A stretch of 64,000 nt of DNA, from NCBI GenBank assembly GCA_009783295.1, contig WRHK01000001.1, positions 112,542 to 176,541 of the forward strand. Direction: 5' to 3'. This DNA is from Promicromonosporaceae bacterium. Lineage in GTDB: Bacteria > Actinomycetota > Actinomycetes > Actinomycetales > Cellulomonadaceae. Positions 58,931 through 64,000 of this stretch are shown piece by piece (position 1 is the first letter of the stretch; each line of letters begins with the position of its first letter). The position numbers were made by a program, and so were the translations under genes. The notes beneath the pieces were generated by a model, which saw only the letters and a program-made list of their open reading frames with translations, had not been told where the DNA came from and made no database searches.

Positions 58931-59832
58931 CCGCCACCGCCACCGCGACCGCCCCGCGCACCACGGCCGCCGCGACGACGCGCCGGTCGTGGGGCCCGCG
59001 CCGCCTCGGCAAGTGGGGCATCTCCCTGGTGGGCCTCGTGGTCGCCGCCATCTGGGCCTTCCCGGTCTACTGGATGGTGCTGTCGGCCTTCACGCCCAAC
59101 GCGTACCTGCGCGCGACGACGCCGAGCTTCCTGCCCACCCACGCGACCATCAGCAGCTTCCGCACGCTGCTCGGTGCCGGGAGCGGGTTCTGGACCGCGC
59201 TGCGCATGAGCCTGTCGATCACGCTCACCACCGTGGTGCTGGTGCTGGTGTTCGCGTTCCTCGGGGCGCTGGCCATCAGCCGGTTCCGGTTCCGCGGGCG
59301 CAAGGCGTTCGTGCTCGCGGTGCTCTTCATCCAGATGCTGCCCGCCGAGGGCCTGTTCATCGCCCAGTACAAGATGCTGTCGAGCGCCGGGCTGCTCAAC
59401 AACGTGATCGGCGTCAGCGTCCTGTACACGGCCGCGGTCATCCCGTTCACCATCTGGATGCTGCGCGGGTTCGTGGCCGGCGTGCCGGCCGAGCTCGAGG
59501 AGGCCGCCATGGTGGACGGCCTCTCGCGCAGCCAGGCGTTCATCCGGATCACCCTGCCGCTGCTGGCCCCGGGCCTCGTCGCCTCCGGCGTGTACGCGTT
59601 CCTCCAGGCGTGGAACGAGTTCACGATCGCGCTGGTCGCGCTGCCCGCGCAGAGCTCGCAGACGCTGCCGCTGTGGCTGCGCGGCTTCATGGCTGCCTCG
59701 GCCAGCCGTGGCGTCGACTGGGCCCAGGTCATGGCCGCGTCCAGCCTCATCGCCCTGCCCGTGATCATCTTCTTCCTGTTCGTGCAGGGGCGGATGACCA
59801 GCGGCCTCGTCTCCGGCGCGGTCAAGGGCTGA
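58927..59832 (+). CDS. sugar ABC transporter permease (MalG/DasC type)
   Basis: A 301-residue permease. A Thr/Ala-rich N-terminus precedes the first helix (WGISLVGLVVAAIWAFPVYWMVLSAFTPN). The EAA motif reads AELEEAAMVDGLSRSQAFIRITLPLLAP. The C-terminal GRMTSGLVSGAVKG is the usual end of MalG-type subunits. The start overlaps the MalF-type stop (ATGA). No ATPase gene is in the cluster, so a shared MsiK-like ATPase is expected. Confidence 0.93.
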   Translation: MTATATATAPRTTAAATTRRSWGPRRLGKWGISLVGLVVAAIWAFPVYWMVLSAFTPNAYLRATTPSFLPTHATISSFRTLLGAGSGFWTALRMSLSITLTTVVLVLVFAFLGALAISRFRFRGRKAFVLAVLFIQMLPAEGLFIAQYKMLSSAGLLNNVIGVSVLYTAAVIPFTIWMLRGFVAGVPAELEEAAMVDGLSRSQAFIRITLPLLAPGLVASGVYAFLQAWNEFTIALVALPAQSSQTLPLWLRGFMAASASRGVDWAQVMAASSLIALPVIIFFLFVQGRMTSGLVSGAVKG

Positions 59833-59833
59833 C

Positions 59834-60826
59834 ATGGTCACGCTCCAGGGGTCGGCGGGCGGCCGGCCCGTCGCGGTCGCGGCCGGGCTGCGACCCACGG
59901 TCGGGCTGGACATCGGCGGCACCAAGACGCTCGCGGCGCTGCTCGGGCCCGACGGCGAGGTGCTCGCGCAGGCCCGCCTGCGCACCGAGCCGGGGCCCGA
60001 CGGCGTGCTCGCCTCCGCGGTGCGGGCCGTGCACGGCGTGGTGCGGCAGGTGGGGCTCGAGGTCGCGTCGCTCGACGGCGCGGGCGTCGGGGTCCCGGGG
60101 CTGGTCGGCCACGCCGACGGCACCGTGCGGCACGCCGTGAACCTCGGGATCGACGGCGCGCCCATGCCGCTCGCCGGGCTGCTGAGCCGGGAGCTGGGCA
60201 TCGGCGTCGTCGTCGACAACGACCTCAACGTCGCCGCGCTCGGCGCGGCGCACCTCGCCCCGGACGCCGCCGTACGTCCGCTCGACTTGGCGTTCCTGGC
60301 ACTGGGGACCGGGCTGGCCGCCGGGCTGGTGCTCGACGGCGTGATCCGCCGCGGCACGGGTGCGGCGGGGGAGATCGGGCACGTGCCCATCGACCCGGCG
60401 GGGCCCCTGTGCCCGTGCGGTCAGCGCGGCTGCCTGGAGCTGTACGCGTCGGGCTCCGCCGTCGACCGGCTGTGGCCGTCGACGACGGGGCGGCCCGCGC
60501 CCGTCGAGCTGTTCGAGGCCGCGGCCGCGGGCGACACGCGCGCGATCGAGGCCCGGTCCACGTACGCGGACGCCGTCGCGGCCGCGGTGCGCATGCTGGT
60601 GCTGAGCGTCGACGTGCGCCGCGTGGTGCTGGGCGGCGGGGTGGCCCAGCTGGGCGAGCCGCTGCTCGTGGCCGTCCGGGCGGCGCTCGAGCGGCAGGTG
60701 TCGGGGTCCGCGTTCCTGGCCTCGCTCGGGCTCCCCGACCGCGTCCTGCTGGCGCCAGGCGAGGTGCCCGTCGCCGCCGTCGGGGCCGCCGTGCTGGCCC
60801 GCACCGCCGACCCTGGTGACGACTAG
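59834..60826 (+). CDS. ROK-family sugar kinase (probable glucokinase/N-acetylglucosamine kinase)
   Basis: A 330-residue kinase. It has the ATP-binding VGLDIGGTKTLAALLGPDG, the substrate/catalytic region VVDNDLNVAALGAAHLA and the zinc site GHVPIDPAGPLCPCGQRGCLELYASG. There is no DNA-binding domain, so it is a kinase rather than a regulator. Placement between the transporter and nagB points to phosphorylation of imported N-acetylglucosamine or glucosamine; a nagA deacetylase is not in the window. The start is 1 bp after the permease stop. Confidence 0.9.
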   Translation: MVTLQGSAGGRPVAVAAGLRPTVGLDIGGTKTLAALLGPDGEVLAQARLRTEPGPDGVLASAVRAVHGVVRQVGLEVASLDGAGVGVPGLVGHADGTVRHAVNLGIDGAPMPLAGLLSRELGIGVVVDNDLNVAALGAAHLAPDAAVRPLDLAFLALGTGLAAGLVLDGVIRRGTGAAGEIGHVPIDPAGPLCPCGQRGCLELYASGSAVDRLWPSTTGRPAPVELFEAAAAGDTRAIEARSTYADAVAAAVRMLVLSVDVRRVVLGGGVAQLGEPLLVAVRAALERQVSGSAFLASLGLPDRVLLAPGEVPVAAVGAAVLARTADPGDD

Positions 60827-60877
60827 GCGTCACGCCTCGACCGAACAACCCCATTCCCAGAAGCAGGAGATGCCCCG

Positions 60878-61660
60878 ATGGAAGTCGTGATCGCCCCCGC
60901 CGAGGAGCTGGCCGTCCTGGCCGCCGACACGATCGAGGCGCTGCTGCGCCGCAAGCCCGACGGCGTCATCGGGCTCGCCACAGGCTCGAGCCCGCTCCAG
61001 GTGTACGACGAGCTGGCCCGGCGGCACGCCGAGCACGGCCTGTCGTTCGCGCACGCGCGCGGGTTCATGCTCGACGAGTACGTCGGGCTGCCGGCCGGCC
61101 ACCCGGAGCGGTACCGCAACGTCATCGAGCGCGACATCGCCTCACGCGTGGGCTGGGCGGCCGAGCTGGTGCAGGGCCCCGACGGCCTCGCGGACGACGT
61201 CCCCGCCGCCTGCGCGGCGTACGAGGCCGCGATCGCCGCGGCCGGCGGCGTCGACGTGCAGATCCTCGGCATCGGCACCGACGGGCACATCGCGTTCAAC
61301 GAGCCCGGGTCGTCGCTCGCCTCGCGCACGCGCATCAAGACGCTCACCAAGCAGACCCGCGAGGACAACGCCCGGTTCTTCGACGGCGACGTCGACGCCG
61401 TGCCCGTGCACTGCCTCACGCAGGGCCTCGGCACGATCATGGCTGCGCGCCACCTGGTGCTGCTGGCGACCGGCACGCAGAAGGCCGAGGCCGTGCACCA
61501 GCTGGTCGAGGGCCCCATCTCGGCCATGTGGCCGGCGTCGATCATGCAGATGCACCCGCACGCCACGGTGCTGGTCGACGACGCCGCCGCAGGCCGCCTC
61601 CAGCTGGCCGGCTACTACCGCCAGACGTACGCGTCGAAGGCTGCCTGGCAGAGCCTGTGA
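60878..61660 (+). CDS. nagB: glucosamine-6-phosphate deaminase
   Basis: A 260-residue enzyme that converts glucosamine-6-phosphate to fructose-6-phosphate and ammonia. Signatures are GLATGSSPLQVYDELARRH, FMLDEYVGLPAGHPERY, the catalytic GIGTDGHIAFNEPGSSLASRTRIKTL and LATGTQKAEAVHQLVEGP. Length fits the family. It is the last gene of the amino-sugar operon and strongly supports the assignment of the transporter. The ATG follows GCAGGAG. Confidence 0.96.
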   Translation: MEVVIAPAEELAVLAADTIEALLRRKPDGVIGLATGSSPLQVYDELARRHAEHGLSFAHARGFMLDEYVGLPAGHPERYRNVIERDIASRVGWAAELVQGPDGLADDVPAACAAYEAAIAAAGGVDVQILGIGTDGHIAFNEPGSSLASRTRIKTLTKQTREDNARFFDGDVDAVPVHCLTQGLGTIMAARHLVLLATGTQKAEAVHQLVEGPISAMWPASIMQMHPHATVLVDDAAAGRLQLAGYYRQTYASKAAWQSL

Positions 61661-61711
61661 AGGGTGCTCGGACCGGCCCGCGTGTCGGGCCCCCGACGTA
61701 GACTGCCCGAC

Positions 61712-62023
61712 ATGAGCGATCCCCTCTCGAGCCCCTACGCGCAGCCGGCTTCTCCGAACGAGCCCGGCGCCGGCACCGACCTGCTGGAGCGCGAGGAGAC
61801 TCGGCAGGAGGTCGAGCCGGGCGACCACGAGCGCTTCGCGCACTACGTGCGCAAGGAGAAGATCATGGAGTCGGCGATGACGGGCAAGCCCGTCATCGCG
61901 CTCTGCGGCAAGGTGTGGGTCCCTGGCCGCGATCCCAACAAGTTCCCGGTCTGCCCGGTGTGCAAGGAGATCTACGACGGTCTGCGCGACCCGCAGGACG
62001 GCGACGGCGACTCCGACAAGTGA
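61712..62023 (+). CDS. DUF3039-family protein
   Basis: A 103-residue protein of an actinobacterial family. A possible zinc-binding part contains IALCGKVWVPGRDPNKFPVCPVCKEIYDGL with three Cys (CGK, CPVCK). The preceding region HERFAHYVRKEKIMESAMTGKP is conserved in style. Function is unknown. It overlaps the helicase gene by GTGA, and the pair is common in actinobacteria as far as I recall, which argues for joint function. Confidence 0.88.
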   Translation: MSDPLSSPYAQPASPNEPGAGTDLLEREETRQEVEPGDHERFAHYVRKEKIMESAMTGKPVIALCGKVWVPGRDPNKFPVCPVCKEIYDGLRDPQDGDGDSDK

Positions 62024-63912
62024 GCGCGCTGCCGCAGCCGGAACCCGATCCCTTCGATCTGTTCGCCGCGGCGGCCGAGCCGGTGTCTCAGCCTCAGGCT
62101 GAGCCGGTTCGGCGTGCCGCGCCGCAGGTCGTCGGCCGGCCCGCACCGCTGGCTCCGTCGTCGTCAGCGGCGTCCCACCTCAGCCCCGCGTTCCCGCGCC
62201 GGGCGCCGTGGGGCACGGCGTCGAACCTGCGCGCCTGGCAGGCCGAGGCGCTCGAGCTGTACCGCGCCACGGAGCCGCGCGACTTCCTCGCCGTCGCCAC
62301 GCCCGGCGCCGGCAAGACGACGTTCGCGCTGCGCGTCGCCACCGAGCTCATGGAGCGCGGGCTCGTGCGGCGCGTGACCGTCGTCGCGCCCACCGAGCAC
62401 CTCAAGCACCAGTGGGCCGACGCCGCCTCGCGCGTGGGCATCCGCATCGACCCGTCGTTCAAGAACGCCCAGGGCCGGCACGGCACGCACTACGACGGCG
62501 TCGCGCTCACGTACGCCCAGGTGGCGGCCAACCCGGCCCTGCACCGGGCGCGCACCGAGGCGGCCCGCACGCTCGTCATCCTGGACGAGGTGCACCACGG
62601 CGGCGACGCGCTCTCGTGGGGCGACGCGGTGCGCGAGGCGTTCGAGGACGCGACCCGGCGCCTGACGCTGACGGGCACGCCGTTCCGGTCCGACACGGCG
62701 CCGATCCCGTTCGTCACCTACGAGGCGGACCGGGAGGGCATCCGCCGCTCCAAGGCCGACTACACGTACGGGTACGGCGACGCACTGCGCGACAAGGTGG
62801 TGCGGCCCGTCCTGTTCATGACGTACTCGGGCGACATGCGCTGGCGCACCAAGGCGGGCGACGAGGTCGCGGCCCGCCTCGGCGAGGCCATGACCAAGGA
62901 CCTCACACAGCAGGCCTGGCGCACCGCCCTCGACCCCGAGGGCGAGTGGATCCCGTCGGTGCTCGCCGCCGCCGACAAGCGGCTCACCCAGGTGCGCCGC
63001 TCCGTGCCCGACGCGGGCGCGCTCGTCATCGCCACCGACCAGACGGCCGCGCGCGCCTACGCCGGCCACCTGGCCCGCATCACGGGCAAGAGCCCCACGG
63101 TGGTGCTGTCCGACGACGACGGCGCCTCCGCCCGCATCGACGAGTTCGCCCAGGGGGACGCGCGCTGGATGGTGGCCGTCCGCATGGTGTCCGAGGGCGT
63201 GGACGTGCCGCGGCTCGCCGTCGGCGTGTACGCGACCTCGACGTCGACGCCGCTGTTCTTCGCGCAGGCCGTGGGCCGCTTCGTGCGTGCGCGCACGCGC
63301 GGGGAGACGGCGTCGGTGTTCCTGCCTTCGGTGGCGCCGCTGCTGGACCTGGCGGCCGGCATGGAGCTCGAGCGCGACCACGCGCTGGACCGCCCGGCCA
63401 CCGCCGAGGAGCAGGGCGTGGCCCTCGAGGACGCCGAGTTCGCCGCGGCCAACCGCGAGGAGAAGGCGTCGGGCGAGCTGCTCGGGTCGTTCGAGGCGAT
63501 GGAGTCGCACGCGGCGTTCGACGGCGTGCTGTTCGACGGCGGCCAGTTCGGCACGGGCGCGGAGGTGGGCTCGGACGAGGAGCTCGACTTCCTGGGCCTG
63601 CCGGGCCTGCTCGAGCCGGAGCAGGTGGCCACGCTGCTGCGCCAGCGGCAGGCGGAGCAGCTGCGGGGCAGGGGAGTGGCGCCTCGCGAGCTGTCGCCCG
63701 AGGAGGCGGAGCGTGAGCACCGCCGGGCCGCCGCGCTGCGCAAGGAGCTGTCCAAGCTGGTCTCGGCGTGGGCCCGCAAGTCCGGCCGCCCGCACGGCCA
63801 GGTGCACACGGAACTGCGCCGCCGCTGCGGCGGCCCGGAGGTGCCGCAGGCGACGGCGGACCAGCTGCAGACCCGCGTAGAGATGGTCCGCACCTGGTTC
63901 GTCACGGGCTGA
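62020..63912 (+). CDS. DEAD/DEAH-box helicase (XPB/ERCC3-like)
   Basis: A 630-residue superfamily 2 helicase. Motif Q/I: NLRAWQAEALELY and AVATPGAGKTTFAL. Motif II: LVILDEVHHGGDA (DEVH box). Motif III: LTLTGTPFRSD. Motifs V and VI: VAVRMVSEGVDVPRLAVGVYAT and FFAQAVGRFVRAR. A C-terminal ~200-residue region of acidic and arginine-rich helices (EELDFLGLPGLLEPEQVATLLRQRQ) follows. DNA repair or transcription-related unwinding is likely but not shown. The GTG start overlaps the DUF3039 stop. Confidence 0.92.
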   Translation: MSALPQPEPDPFDLFAAAAEPVSQPQAEPVRRAAPQVVGRPAPLAPSSSAASHLSPAFPRRAPWGTASNLRAWQAEALELYRATEPRDFLAVATPGAGKTTFALRVATELMERGLVRRVTVVAPTEHLKHQWADAASRVGIRIDPSFKNAQGRHGTHYDGVALTYAQVAANPALHRARTEAARTLVILDEVHHGGDALSWGDAVREAFEDATRRLTLTGTPFRSDTAPIPFVTYEADREGIRRSKADYTYGYGDALRDKVVRPVLFMTYSGDMRWRTKAGDEVAARLGEAMTKDLTQQAWRTALDPEGEWIPSVLAAADKRLTQVRRSVPDAGALVIATDQTAARAYAGHLARITGKSPTVVLSDDDGASARIDEFAQGDARWMVAVRMVSEGVDVPRLAVGVYATSTSTPLFFAQAVGRFVRARTRGETASVFLPSVAPLLDLAAGMELERDHALDRPATAEEQGVALEDAEFAAANREEKASGELLGSFEAMESHAAFDGVLFDGGQFGTGAEVGSDEELDFLGLPGLLEPEQVATLLRQRQAEQLRGRGVAPRELSPEEAEREHRRAAALRKELSKLVSAWARKSGRPHGQVHTELRRRCGGPEVPQATADQLQTRVEMVRTWFVTG

Positions 63913-63923
63913 CCCGCCCCGAC

Positions 63924-63936
63924 CCTTTAATAAAGG
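63924..63936. promoter_or_regulatory. palindrome CCTTTAATAAAGG in an AT-rich end segment
   Basis: A perfect 13-bp palindrome (CCTTTA, central A, TAAAGG), followed at 63961-63966 by TATACT, a good -10 box. The last ~80 bases of the window are markedly lower in GC than the rest. A promoter region for a gene beyond the window is likely. Confidence 0.4.
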
Positions 63937-64000
63937 CACGCCGCCCGGGCAGAAACGCCATATACTTACACAGCACAGGCCGGTCAAAATCACCCGCCAC

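Overview
The window comes from a very GC-rich actinobacterium. Features typical of Micrococcales (Cellulomonas, Cellulosimicrobium, Isoptericola or Promicromonospora type) include many GTG starts, GTGA/ATGA stop-start overlaps, a RamB-aceA-aceB glyoxylate locus, DUF3039 next to an XPB-like helicase, an ADNTRNDFALAA tmRNA tag and an LAxTG surface protein. The genus is an inference. Sugar uptake systems and glycoside hydrolases suggest a plant- or chitin-polymer degrader. About 70 genes are supported, one of them cut by the window edge.

Layout. 1-3.5 kb: the end of an Opp/Dpp-type ABC transporter (permease, ATPase) and a GH3 beta-glucosidase. 3.6-7 kb: PIN-PhoH, a small protein of unknown function and NhaA. 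7.0-8.5 kb: an intact IS30-family element. 8.6-13.9 kb: ramB, aceA, aceB and a deazaflavin-type oxidoreductase. 13.9-21.2 kb: a beta-galactosidase cluster (GH2, two permeases, lipoprotein binding protein) with a divergent LacI regulator. 21.2-25 kb: membrane proteins, sulfurtransferase, SufE and an NmrA-like protein. 25-33 kb: a complete kdpFABCDE potassium operon, preceded by an extra 29-codon membrane ORF. 33-42.3 kb: BASS transporter, KDG kinase/KDPG aldolase with an IclR regulator, universal stress protein, VKOR, DapA-like lyase, an orphan amino-acid binding protein and BioY. 42.5-47.3 kb: cell-envelope proteins (VanW type, DUF11 type, LAxTG-anchored) and a stress protein. 47.4-52.5 kb: ftsE-ftsX-M23 peptidase-smpB and tmRNA. 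52.5-55.2 kb: RidA, a CPA2 antiporter and a DUF2252 protein. 55.3-61.7 kb: a ROK-regulated amino-sugar uptake cluster ending in a ROK kinase and nagB. 61.7-64 kb: DUF3039 and the helicase.

The most unusual signal is a family of short repeats with a 13-bp core (CGCGAGATAGAGC or its complement GCTCTATCTCGCG) set on a 20-bp period. About 27 copies lie at four intergenic loci (3.5, 7.0/8.5, 33.1 and 47.3 kb). Orientation is mixed and opposed copies form strong palindromes. Copies supply the 3' end and stop codon of nhaA and probably that of the BASS transporter gene, and the IS30 element sits inside one array. I do not recognise the family and treat it as a candidate undescribed REP/BIME-like element. 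Other intergenic stretches are shorter than 300 bp; apart from the sites listed I see nothing firm in them.
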